DNA of 64,000 bases from positions 2,356,001 to 2,420,000 of the forward strand of contig CAVZZG010000003.1 in the NCBI GenBank assembly GCA_963779685.1, in the 5' to 3' direction. This DNA is from CAVZZG01 sp963779685 (GTDB taxonomy: Bacteria > Actinomycetota > Thermoleophilia > Gaiellales > F1-60-MAGs149). Below are positions 28,364-36,712 of this stretch, piece by piece (position 1 is the first letter of the stretch; the number at the start of each line of letters is the position of its first letter). The translations under genes and the position numbers were made by a program. The notes beneath the pieces are model-generated. The model did not search any database and was not told the origin of the DNA. It was given only the letters and a program-made list of their open reading frames with translations.

Positions 28364-30456
28364 CATGGCCCTCCAGAGACGAGTGCCGGGCTTCGCCCGA
28401 CGCGGTTTGATTCGTCGATCGCGCTGCCGACACCGCTCGACCGGGCGGTCGCGCGCAGCGCCGAGCCGCCGTCGAGCGGCGTACCGAGACGGAGCGTCGG
28501 CGGGTCGCCGCCGACCATCAGGTCCACCCCGATCCGGCACTGGAAGCCGACGCTCGTGCGGGGCTCGATCACGCACAGGTGCGCGACCGTGTGGGCCGGC
28601 TTCTCGGTATCGATCGCCGCCACCAGGCCGGAGCGGCGCTCCGGTGCGAGCTCGGTCGCGGCGACGTGCACGCAGAAGCGGTGGGCGACGTCGGCGTCGA
28701 GCGGCCAGCCGACGTCGTCATCGTCGATCAGGTGCGAGCGGTCGACCTCGGCCGTCGTCCCGACCACAGCGCCCTGCGCCTCGAACGGCGTCAGCATGGT
28801 CGTGAAGCCGAGCACCGAGGCATCGCCGCCGAGCTGCCACAGCGACGCCTCGGCGGCGTTCTCGGTGACGGTGACGGTCGCGTCGGCGGCCAGGGTGAGG
28901 GTCGCCTCGAGCGCGGTGCGGGTGCCGCGCCGGCCGTGCTCGACGAACGCCCCGGCGACGAGCTCCCTGCGCAGATGCTCGCCGTAGCGGGTCTCGAGCG
29001 GCTGGCAGACCCAGACCGCCAGCGCGTCGAGCCAGGGCGCCGTCGCCCGGTCGGGAGCCGCCGCGGCGTCGAACAGGCGCGGTAGGTCGGCGATGGCGGC
29101 GTTCAGCTCGTCGAGCGGCGCGGCCAGCAGGTTGACGAGCCGCCAGACGGTCTCGGTCGCGTCGTTGCGGTTGTAGATCTCCGGCAGGTGCGCGGGCAGG
29201 CCGCCGGCCAGGAAGTCGGCGCGGACGGCGCGGACGGCCGGGGTCGCGGTGCCGTCGCCGATCAGATCGACGCACACCCAGAGCACCGGGGCGGGCCGGT
29301 GCAGCACCAGCGTGTCGGTCGCGTCGAGCGGGGCGGCGCGCCACTCGTCCGGCGGCGTCCGCTCGATCTCCTCACCCGGCGCGGGCGCGGCGGGTGGCAG
29401 CGGCGGCGCGACCGCGGACGCCGTGGTGCGCGTCCAGATGCGGATGTGGGCGCCGTCCGGCAGGGGGTCGAGCAGCTCGGCCGCGACCCGATCCCAGCGG
29501 TCGGCGTCGCCGGCGAGCCGAAGCGGCCCGAGCAGGAGTTGCCCGAAGCCGGCGCGGCGGACGCCGTCGAGACGGGCCACGCCGCTGCCACCTGCCACGA
29601 CCAGGCGGCCGGCGCAGTCGAGCCCGAGCCCGGCGGCCGCGCCGTGAACGTCGGCGACGGGGCCGAGCAGCGTGCCGTCGAGCCCGAATGCGAGCACGCC
29701 GCCGGGACCGGCGACGTACAGCGCGTTGCCGTCGGACGTCGCCTGGACGATGTCGTCGGCGGCGATCTGCGCCAGCTCCGCCGTCATGGCGGCGTCGGCC
29801 TGGCCGTCCAGCCCGAACACGCGCAGCGCCGGGGCCGCACCACCGTCCACGACCAGGAGGCGCTCGCCGGCGGGCGTTACGAGCGTCGCCACCGCCCTCG
29901 GCGCCGTCACCGCCACGGCGAAGCCCGGATCGCGGTAGCCGTCCAGATCCATCCGGACGACGGCGGGAGCGTCCTGGTCGGCCACGTAGAGGCGCTGCGA
30001 GGAGTCGACGGCCAGATCGACGGGCGTCGTGAAGCCGCCGAACACGCCGGTGACGACGCCGGAGGCGCGGTCGACCACGACCACCCGGTGGTTGCCGGTG
30101 TCGGCGATGTAGAGGGCATCGCGGGGGCCGACCAGCACCGCCCGCGGATCGTCCAGTTGACCGACCGCTGGTCCCGGCCCGGCCAGGCAGCTGAACGGCG
30201 CCACCGAGCCGTCGCAGGCGATCTCGAGGATGCGGCTGCCGGCCGGGTCGGCGACGTAGATCGTGCCGTCGGGCGCGATGCCGATGCCGGCGGCGCCGGC
30301 CAGCGCACCAGCCGCATCCGCGCCGACCGCGAGCGGGTCGCCCTGCAGCGGCGCCAGGCGGACGGCGTGGTCGGTGTCGTCGACGAGGCCCGTGCGGGTG
30401 CAGCCCGGCCAGCTGCCGGGCCGCAGCCCGAGGTAGCGGTAGGTCGGCTCGGCCAC
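28363..30456 (-). CDS. tail protein I domain fused to an NHL beta-propeller
   Basis: 697 residues. From about 55 to 300 the text shows NHL-type blades (GIGIAPDGTIYVADPAGSRI, DALYIADTGNHRVVVVD), predicted to form a six-bladed propeller. The C-terminal part matches phage P2 tail-protein-I/eCIS orthologues: VWRLVNLLAAPLDELN, DLPRLFDAA, PWLDALAVW and FVEHGRRGTRTALEA. In known particles this protein joins baseplate wedges to fibres. The propeller fused in front may add a binding surface. The GTG at 30456 directly follows the TAG of the upstream gene and has GGAGGG upstream. The domain fusion is seen in sequence; its function is inferred. Confidence 0.75.
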   Translation of the reverse strand: MAEPTYRYLGLRPGSWPGCTRTGLVDDTDHAVRLAPLQGDPLAVGADAAGALAGAAGIGIAPDGTIYVADPAGSRILEIACDGSVAPFSCLAGPGPAVGQLDDPRAVLVGPRDALYIADTGNHRVVVVDRASGVVTGVFGGFTTPVDLAVDSSQRLYVADQDAPAVVRMDLDGYRDPGFAVAVTAPRAVATLVTPAGERLLVVDGGAAPALRVFGLDGQADAAMTAELAQIAADDIVQATSDGNALYVAGPGGVLAFGLDGTLLGPVADVHGAAAGLGLDCAGRLVVAGGSGVARLDGVRRAGFGQLLLGPLRLAGDADRWDRVAAELLDPLPDGAHIRIWTRTTASAVAPPLPPAAPAPGEEIERTPPDEWRAAPLDATDTLVLHRPAPVLWVCVDLIGDGTATPAVRAVRADFLAGGLPAHLPEIYNRNDATETVWRLVNLLAAPLDELNAAIADLPRLFDAAAAPDRATAPWLDALAVWVCQPLETRYGEHLRRELVAGAFVEHGRRGTRTALEATLTLAADATVTVTENAAEASLWQLGGDASVLGFTTMLTPFEAQGAVVGTTAEVDRSHLIDDDDVGWPLDADVAHRFCVHVAATELAPERRSGLVAAIDTEKPAHTVAHLCVIEPRTSVGFQCRIGVDLMVGGDPPTLRLGTPLDGGSALRATARSSGVGSAIDESNRVGRSPALVSGGP

Positions 30457-31371
30457 CTAGCCGCCCTCCACGCCGATCCACACGACCTGCCAGCCGAGGC
30501 CGGTCAGGAAGCCCGCGTCGAAGGCATCGGGCGGGTTGAGCGCCATCCCGCCAGCGACGAACCCCCGCGGCAGCAGCACGATCGCGTCGAAGCCCGCGGC
30601 CGTGACGTTGTCGATCGAGAGCATGCCGTCGACCACGAACGGCGTCCCGCTCGGCGACCACGTGGCGGAGACGGCGCGCGGCCCGTCCAGCCGCGCCTCG
30701 TAGCGGGGCGGGTCGCCGAAGCCGGCGGCGGCGGTGGACACGGACGCCACGACGCCGGCCGGCGCGGCCGCGTTCGGCCAGGGCTGCCAGTCCGTGAAGT
30801 AGCGGCCCGATTCGCCGCCCGCGATGTAGGGCCGGCCGGCGGGAAGCGCGCTGCGGCGCAGCGCGAACGACGCCGCCGCGTCGAGTTTGCAGTTGCGCAC
30901 GCGGACGGTGGCGAGGATCAGGTCGACGCCGTCGCGGACGTCGCCGTCCGGGACGAACCGGATGGTGGGCTCGTCAGCCCGGCGCACGGCGCCGGTGGCG
31001 CCGCACAGGCCGGCCAGCGTCTCGACCGTCGCGTCCGGGTCGTCGGTGAAGCTGATCGCGAGGTGGAAGACGACGGGGCCGCAGTTCGGCGCCTGCGACA
31101 CCGGCGGCACCGGCACCGTACGGGCCTCGGCCAGCACGAGGTCGCGTCCGTACCCGTCCAGCGCATACCCGGCGGCGACCGTGACGGTCGTCGCGCCGCG
31201 AGCCGCGGCCACGTCGAGGCCGAAGGCGACGCCGGTGCCGTGCATGGCCCGGTTGTGGAGCCAGTGCAGCGCGAGCGGCGTCGCAAACGCGTCGTCCAGC
31301 GTCTCGGGCAGCAGGCGCTGGCCGGTGAAGAAGGCGGGGCGGTCGATCCGGGGCAGGGCGAGGTCGGTCAT
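30457..31371 (-). CDS. eCIS-associated protein, HGWGV module variant
   Basis: 304 residues. Opens with DRPAFFTGQRLLPETLDDAF then ALHWLHNRAMHGTGVAFGLDV, the shared module of this operon. A cysteine-poor beta-rich middle (ILATVRVRNCKLDAAAS) and a Gly/Ala-rich end (GLGWQVVWIGVEGG) follow. The ending IGVEG-type is similar to its neighbour at 31380 (LVWVGLEPP), suggesting duplication. It sits between the second J-type wedge gene and the tail-I gene. Function unknown; predicted peripheral baseplate protein. Confidence 0.65.
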   Translation of the reverse strand: MTDLALPRIDRPAFFTGQRLLPETLDDAFATPLALHWLHNRAMHGTGVAFGLDVAAARGATTVTVAAGYALDGYGRDLVLAEARTVPVPPVSQAPNCGPVVFHLAISFTDDPDATVETLAGLCGATGAVRRADEPTIRFVPDGDVRDGVDLILATVRVRNCKLDAAASFALRRSALPAGRPYIAGGESGRYFTDWQPWPNAAAPAGVVASVSTAAAGFGDPPRYEARLDGPRAVSATWSPSGTPFVVDGMLSIDNVTAAGFDAIVLLPRGFVAGGMALNPPDAFDAGFLTGLGWQVVWIGVEGG

Positions 31372-31379
31372 GGCGGCTC

Positions 31380-32216
31380 TCAGACGAGACAGGGACAGGG
31401 CGGGTCGGGCGCCTCGGTGACGCCGTAGGCGGGTGGCGGTTCGAGCCCGACCCAGACGAGGCTGACGGGCAGGCCGCCGGCGGCCGGTTGCGGCACCGCC
31501 GCAGGGCCGGTTGCGGCGTAGCGGATGACCGCCACGAACGACGTCGCGGTCGGCACGACGGTGGCGTCGTTGCGGATGGAGACGAGCGGCCCGAGCACGC
31601 CCGCCGGCGGCAGGGTGGCGGGCACGAGTGCCTGGAGGAGGTAGAGCGGCGTGGTCTCGAAGCCCGCCGCCGTCGTGTCGATGGTGGCCTCGAGGTGCCC
31701 GCCGGCGACGGTGGCGGAGACGCCGCCGGCGGCGACGAAGCCGCTACGCACCCGCCACGGCGCCAGCCGTGCGACGTGCGGCCGGTTGCGCTGGTCGGCG
31801 TACCAGGCGCCGGCCACCACCGTGCCGAGCGCGACGTCACGGCCGGGGACGAGCGGGTCGTGGTCGGAGACCACCCGCAGGTCGGCGGCCGGGATCGCAT
31901 CGTCACCGCGGCTGCGGGCGGCGACGACGAGGTCATCGCCGGACGCGAGCTGCTCGTTGGTCGGGAAGACCGAGGTGTCGTGCTGGACGAGCAGCTCCCG
32001 GCTGAAGGCGTCGTAGGCGAGGCCGGGCGAGACCGTCAGCGAGCGGTCGCGTTCGACGGAGATGTCGAGCCCGAGCGCGACACCCCACGTGTGGTGGGCG
32101 CCGCGCACGTGCCGCGCCCGCCGGGCGTCGAGGAACCGCTCGGCGCCGCGCAGGTCGCCGCCGGCGAGGATCTGGCGGTAGACCCAGTCGATCCGGTCGG
32201 GCGCCACACGACTCAC
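31380..32216 (-). CDS. eCIS-associated protein, HGWGV module variant
   Basis: 278 residues. Begins VYRQILAGGDLRGAERFLDA then RHVRGAHHTWGVALGLDI, again the shared helix plus [HG]xWGVxxGL module, followed by a typical SPGLAYDAFSRELLV strand pattern. The end is Pro-rich with two cysteines (PDPPCPCLV). The GTG overlaps the upstream J-type gene by GTGA. Together with the genes at 30457, 26474 and 25257 it makes a four-member paralogous set. No enzymatic motif was seen. Confidence 0.65.
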   Translation of the reverse strand: MSRVAPDRIDWVYRQILAGGDLRGAERFLDARRARHVRGAHHTWGVALGLDISVERDRSLTVSPGLAYDAFSRELLVQHDTSVFPTNEQLASGDDLVVAARSRGDDAIPAADLRVVSDHDPLVPGRDVALGTVVAGAWYADQRNRPHVARLAPWRVRSGFVAAGGVSATVAGGHLEATIDTTAAGFETTPLYLLQALVPATLPPAGVLGPLVSIRNDATVVPTATSFVAVIRYAATGPAAVPQPAAGGLPVSLVWVGLEPPPAYGVTEAPDPPCPCLV

Positions 32217-34387
32217 GGCACCAGCACCTCCAGCACGTGCTCGCCCGGGGCGGCGAGCGCCATCGGCGGCACGCAGACGTTGCCGCAGCTGACGCCGTCC
32301 GGGCCGATCAGGTCGAGTGACACGACGGCGTCGATGCCGTCCGCCGCGTCGAGGCGCGCCATCACGTCGGCCCGGTAGACGTCGCGCCCGAACGGCCAGC
32401 CGCGACCGTCGGGACCGCCGGTGACGGGGTCGAGGTAGGCGTCGATCGCCGCTCGCGCGGCCACCTCGGCGGTGGCCGCGGCGACACCCGGCAGCGCCGA
32501 GAGCGTGGCCTTCACGGCGACGACGACGTAGGTGGGGGCTGCCACGACGATCCGGGACCCGACGAGCCGGCGGCGCTCCACCGTCTGCCGCACGGCTGCG
32601 AGCAGGCCGCCGGTCGGTTCCGGCCGCCCGACCGGGAGCCCGGGAACGACGATCACCGATGCTGCGCCGGCGGCCCGCAGGCCGGGCAGGGCCGGGTCGA
32701 GCTCGGCGAATGCCCGGGCACGAACCACCCGGCAGCCGGCGGCGTCCAGGACGATCCGTTCCAGGTCGGCCTCGTTCAGCGCGCGCTCCGGGGCCTGGCG
32801 CCCCGCCACCGCGACGGGATCGACCAGATCGAGCGTCGGCGGCCCGTCGGCGGAGACCAGTTCGAGCAGGCGCTCGTGCGCCATCAGGAGCCGGGCGGCG
32901 CGCCCGGCGGCGTGCACGACGGCCTCGGCGTCCGCACCCCCGGTGGCACCGAACGGCAGCGCGACGGCGAGCGTTGGGTCGACGTCGCCCTTCGCGTCCG
33001 GCCGCAGGTTCCCGGCCGCGGCGAGGGTGCGGTCGTACCGCGCCAGCACCGTCTCATCCTCGGCCAGCGTCCGCCCACGGCGGCCGTCGCCGAAGACGAG
33101 CGTGCCGGTCTGGGCGTCGAGCGTCGCCACCAGATCGTCGGGGCCGCTCGCGTCGAAGCCGGGGACGATCGCCACCGGCAGGCCAGCGGTGCCGGTGGCC
33201 ACCCAGACGGCGACCGTGCCGGCGGCGACGGGCGCGCCCGGCAGCACGAGCTGCTGGTGCGGCGAGCGGTCGCCAAGCCCGGCTACTGCGGCCTCCATCG
33301 TCAACGAGCCGGTGGCCGCGGCGGTGGCCGCGGCGTAGTGCGTGACGGTGACGTCGGGCAAGTCCGCCACGCCGGCGGCCGCGGCCGTGGCGACGCCGTC
33401 CAGGCCGACCGCCAGCGACAGGCCGGCGGCCGTGCCGGCTGCGGGCTCGTGCCCGGCGGGCACGGCACAGCCGGCGGCCAGCGTGACGACCGAGGAGGCC
33501 GCGATCTGCTGGGCGCCGGAGACGGCGTGCACGGCCACGCCGACGAGGGTCGGGGCGACATCGTGGCGGCCGGCGTCGAGCCGGCAACGCACCCAGGCGC
33601 ACGGCACGGGGCTCGGCGCCAGCGCGACGACCGGCAGCACGGCGGCGATCGGCAGCGTGACGCGGCCGTCGCGGGTCAGCGCGCGGGTGCCGTCGACAAC
33701 GCCCGCGATCGGCTGCCAGGCGGTGCCGTCCCACGCCTCCCACACCGTCCGCGCGCCGTGGTGGGTGGCGACGGCCGCCGGGCCGTACTCGGCCGCGATC
33801 CGCGCCGGGTCCTCGTCGCTGCCGCAGGCCAGTGCGAGGCTGAGCTCGAATCCGGCCTCCGGGGCGCCGTCGAACCCGAGCAGCAGGCTCGACTGGCGCG
33901 CCGGATCGGGATCGAGCCCGAGCGCGGGGATGGCGCGCCGATCGCGCACCGCCCGCGTGACGTCGGCCATCGCGCCTGCGTCGCCGACCTGGACGGCGGC
34001 GAGCGCGACGGTGCCGACGCGGACGTCCGCGTCGGTGCGGAACGGCACCGGCGAGCCACCCGGGTCGCGGGCCTGCACCACGGTGCCGGCGGACACCGTC
34101 CGCGGGGCGGCGGCGGTGCGGAAGGCGATCATCGCGCGGGCCGGCGCCGGCGGTAGCGGAGCGAATCCGAGCAGCCGCAGCACCGTGCGGCGGTCGCGGT
34201 CGGTGACGCGATTGACGGCGTACATCAGCCGGTCGAGCTCCGCGGCCACCAGCTCGTTCAGCGTGATGCCGGGATCCGAGAGGTTGTGGTCGGTCCAGGC
34301 AGGCGCGAACCGCGGGATCGCCGCCCGCGCCTCGTCCGCCAGGTCGGCGAAGCGCCGCGTGTCGAGATCGGGGAGCGGCAGGGCCAT
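32213..34387 (-). CDS. second baseplate J/gp6-like wedge protein (Afp12 type)
   Basis: 724 residues from the ATG at 34387, which overlaps the preceding stop by one base. The N-terminus ALPLPDLDTRRFADLADEAR then FAPAWTDHNLSDPGITLNEL is the conserved opening of eCIS and phage wedge proteins of this class. Beta-sandwich repeats follow, and the C-terminus has the usual alpha/beta gpJ segment (NEADLERIVLDAAGCRVVRA, ARAAIDAYLDPVTGG, FGRDVYRADVMARLDAADG). It should assemble with the neighbouring J protein and gp25 to form the wedge. The frame is intact throughout. Confidence 0.85.
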   Translation of the reverse strand: MALPLPDLDTRRFADLADEARAAIPRFAPAWTDHNLSDPGITLNELVAAELDRLMYAVNRVTDRDRRTVLRLLGFAPLPPAPARAMIAFRTAAAPRTVSAGTVVQARDPGGSPVPFRTDADVRVGTVALAAVQVGDAGAMADVTRAVRDRRAIPALGLDPDPARQSSLLLGFDGAPEAGFELSLALACGSDEDPARIAAEYGPAAVATHHGARTVWEAWDGTAWQPIAGVVDGTRALTRDGRVTLPIAAVLPVVALAPSPVPCAWVRCRLDAGRHDVAPTLVGVAVHAVSGAQQIAASSVVTLAAGCAVPAGHEPAAGTAAGLSLAVGLDGVATAAAAGVADLPDVTVTHYAAATAAATGSLTMEAAVAGLGDRSPHQQLVLPGAPVAAGTVAVWVATGTAGLPVAIVPGFDASGPDDLVATLDAQTGTLVFGDGRRGRTLAEDETVLARYDRTLAAAGNLRPDAKGDVDPTLAVALPFGATGGADAEAVVHAAGRAARLLMAHERLLELVSADGPPTLDLVDPVAVAGRQAPERALNEADLERIVLDAAGCRVVRARAFAELDPALPGLRAAGAASVIVVPGLPVGRPEPTGGLLAAVRQTVERRRLVGSRIVVAAPTYVVVAVKATLSALPGVAAATAEVAARAAIDAYLDPVTGGPDGRGWPFGRDVYRADVMARLDAADGIDAVVSLDLIGPDGVSCGNVCVPPMALAAPGEHVLEVLVP

Positions 34388-36711
34388 CAGGCGAGCTCCG
34401 TGACGCTGACGCGGATCAGGCCGGCCGTCGGCAGGCGGTCGGCCGCCAGCGAGAACTGTTCGCCGACGGGGATGTCGTCGACCACGAACGCCAGCTCCAC
34501 CAGCGCATCGAGGTCGGGAAGCGCCGCGAGCTCGCGGGCCAGGTCGGAGCTCGACACCCGGGCGCCGAACGGGAAGCCCTCGCCGCCCGGCCCGCCGAGC
34601 ACCGGGTGGAGGAACCCGGTGACGGCGTCGCGCACGGCTTCCCGCAGGACGCCGGCGTTCTCGGCGCGGCGCGGCCGGGCCGTGACGTCGACGCCGACCA
34701 CGGCGTAGTCCGGCCCGACGACGGTCAGGCCGCGGCCGATGGTGAGCGGCATCCGGGCCGTGACGAGGTCGCTGACCTGCCGGCGCAGCTCGCCGGTCGG
34801 CTGCGGCGCCGGCTCGCGCCCGCCGGGCACGATCACGAGCCGCACCAGGCCGGGGACGGTGCGTCCGTCGGCGTCGGTGGCGCCGAGCGCGCGGGCCCGG
34901 GCGACGGCGGCGGAGGCCTCGTACGCGAGCGCCTCGTAGTCGGCGGCGGTGAGCGCCTGGTGGCGGTGGCGGAGCACGGTCGGCCCGCGCTGCGCGAGCC
35001 GGGGAAGCGTCTCCGAGGCGGCGCCGCCCTGGGCCGGCAGCGGGTTCGTCACGGCCCGGGCGAGGACACCGCTGAGCACGCTCGCGAGGGCGCCCACGGG
35101 GACGTTGCCGTCGGGCCCGTCGCCGGCCGCGCGGTAGCTCGCGCGGATGTTGTCGCGCCCGGCCGGCGGGATCCGCCCGAACGTGCCGTCGCCGAACAGC
35201 ACCCGGCCGCCGACGCCGTCGATCGTGCAGTCGCGGTCGCCGGGCCCGGAGAACGCGAGCGTGTCGCGCACCTGCCAGCGCACCCACACCTCGGTCACCA
35301 CGCCCGTGGCGGGGTCCATCGTGGGGTTGAAATCGGCGAGGCGGCCCTCGGCGGCGAGCTCGTCCCGGAGGATCGGCGCGTCCACGGCGGCGCGCGGCCC
35401 GTCCAGCTCGCGCACCTCGATCGTCGCGCCCGGCAGCACCGGCGACGAGCGCAGGAACAGCACCTGCCCGGGCGACCCGTCGGCGCCGCCGAGGATCTCG
35501 CCGGCCAGCGTGGTGGTGTTGGCGGCGGAGACCGCGTTCGAGAGCACGGCCGACACCACCACCGGCGGCGGCGAGGCGTCGGCGGCGAATACGAACCGCA
35601 GCCAGGCCCGCGGCGTCCCGAACCGGGCCGGCGGCGCGGCGCGCAGGGCCGCGCCCGAGTAGGTGCGCGACACGGGCCGGGTCAGCGTCAGCACCTGGTC
35701 GGCGATGGCGGCGACCTCAACCAGCTCGCCCCCGGCCTGGTCGGCAAGCCAGAGCGCCGCCCCCTGCGCGTAGCGTCGCCCGGCACCGGCCTCGGCCAGC
35801 AGGATCGTCGCGCCGGTGGCCTGGACGACCAGCGAGGCGAACCCGCCGTCGTCGCCCGGCCAGACCAGGTGCACGATCCCCGCCATGGTCAATCCGCGCG
35901 TGCCGTCCTCCACCACGACCGGCCGGAATGCGGCGCCGTCGTAGGCCTCGCAGCGGAAGTCGATCGGCAGCGCGTCGGGCTGGTCGGGGACGCCCAGGAA
36001 GACGCCGATCCGCTCGGCCGGCAGCGGCGCGTCGAAGCCGAGGTACAGCGTGGGCGCCGCGTCGCTGCAGGCGAGGTAGGGCGCGAACGAGGGGCCGGGC
36101 CAGTGCAGCGATCCCGCCAGGTCGCGCCAGCCGGCGTCGTTGGTGGCGAGCGCGGCCTCGGGCGGGGCGGTCAGGGAGGCGTAGCGGAAGAACACGTCGA
36201 TCCCGCCGAGCGTCGGCGGGTGCGGCTCGATCACCGGCAGGAAGTTGACGAGGTTCGAGTTGGCGTCGGTCCAGGCCACCAGCCGGAGCCGGGCGAACCG
36301 GCCGGAGGCGAGCCGGGCGCGGAGCCACAGCCGGGCGTCGCCCGCGACCTCGCAGGCGGCCCAGCCGTCGGGCACCTCGAAGCGCACCTTGCCGCTGCCC
36401 GTGAAGGTGGCGGCGGCCTGCGAGGTGCCGTCGAGCATCGTCACGCCCAGCCAGCGCTCGCCATTCCAGTACTCCCACGCCACGGCAGGCGCCGCCAGGT
36501 TCGGCGCGATGCCACCGTTCGCCGCCACCAGCGCAGCAGGGTTGAACGCCTTCAGCTCGGCCACGACTGCGCGGATGTCGGCGGCGGCGGTCGTGAACGC
36601 CTGCACGGCCGAGGCGATCCGCTGCAGGACCGCGACGACGTAGGCCTCGGGCTTCATCGCCAGGTAGCTCGGGAAGGCGCCGAGGAATGCAGCGCCGTTG
36701 GCGGCGATCGA
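34387..36711 (-). CDS. C-terminal part of baseplate J/gp6-like wedge protein (Afp11 type), frameshifted gene
   Basis: This is the downstream part of the gene starting at 38523. It reads from PSIAANGAAFLGAFPSYLAM through several beta-sandwich repeats with aromatic strands (WEYWNGERWLGVTMLDGTS) to the conserved baseplate-J core: GGRVLFGDGTFGRIPPAGRD, then LTAADYEALAYEASAAVARA and GFLHPVLGG. It ends in ELA just before the second J gene. The frame break near 36,712 needs one base removed. This region forms the wedge's trimerising core in related particles. Confidence 0.82.
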   Translation of the reverse strand, partial: SIAANGAAFLGAFPSYLAMKPEAYVVAVLQRIASAVQAFTTAAADIRAVVAELKAFNPAALVAANGGIAPNLAAPAVAWEYWNGERWLGVTMLDGTSQAAATFTGSGKVRFEVPDGWAACEVAGDARLWLRARLASGRFARLRLVAWTDANSNLVNFLPVIEPHPPTLGGIDVFFRYASLTAPPEAALATNDAGWRDLAGSLHWPGPSFAPYLACSDAAPTLYLGFDAPLPAERIGVFLGVPDQPDALPIDFRCEAYDGAAFRPVVVEDGTRGLTMAGIVHLVWPGDDGGFASLVVQATGATILLAEAGAGRRYAQGAALWLADQAGGELVEVAAIADQVLTLTRPVSRTYSGAALRAAPPARFGTPRAWLRFVFAADASPPPVVVSAVLSNAVSAANTTTLAGEILGGADGSPGQVLFLRSSPVLPGATIEVRELDGPRAAVDAPILRDELAAEGRLADFNPTMDPATGVVTEVWVRWQVRDTLAFSGPGDRDCTIDGVGGRVLFGDGTFGRIPPAGRDNIRASYRAAGDGPDGNVPVGALASVLSGVLARAVTNPLPAQGGAASETLPRLAQRGPTVLRHRHQALTAADYEALAYEASAAVARARALGATDADGRTVPGLVRLVIVPGGREPAPQPTGELRRQVSDLVTARMPLTIGRGLTVVGPDYAVVGVDVTARPRRAENAGVLREAVRDAVTGFLHPVLGGPGGEGFPFGARVSSSDLARELAALPDLDALVELAFVVDDIPVGEQFSLAADRLPTAGLIRVSVTELA

Positions 36712-36712
36712 C

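Noticed and set aside
29188..31428. 746-residue plus-strand open frame over the tail-I gene
   Set aside because: Shadow of two well-supported minus-strand genes.
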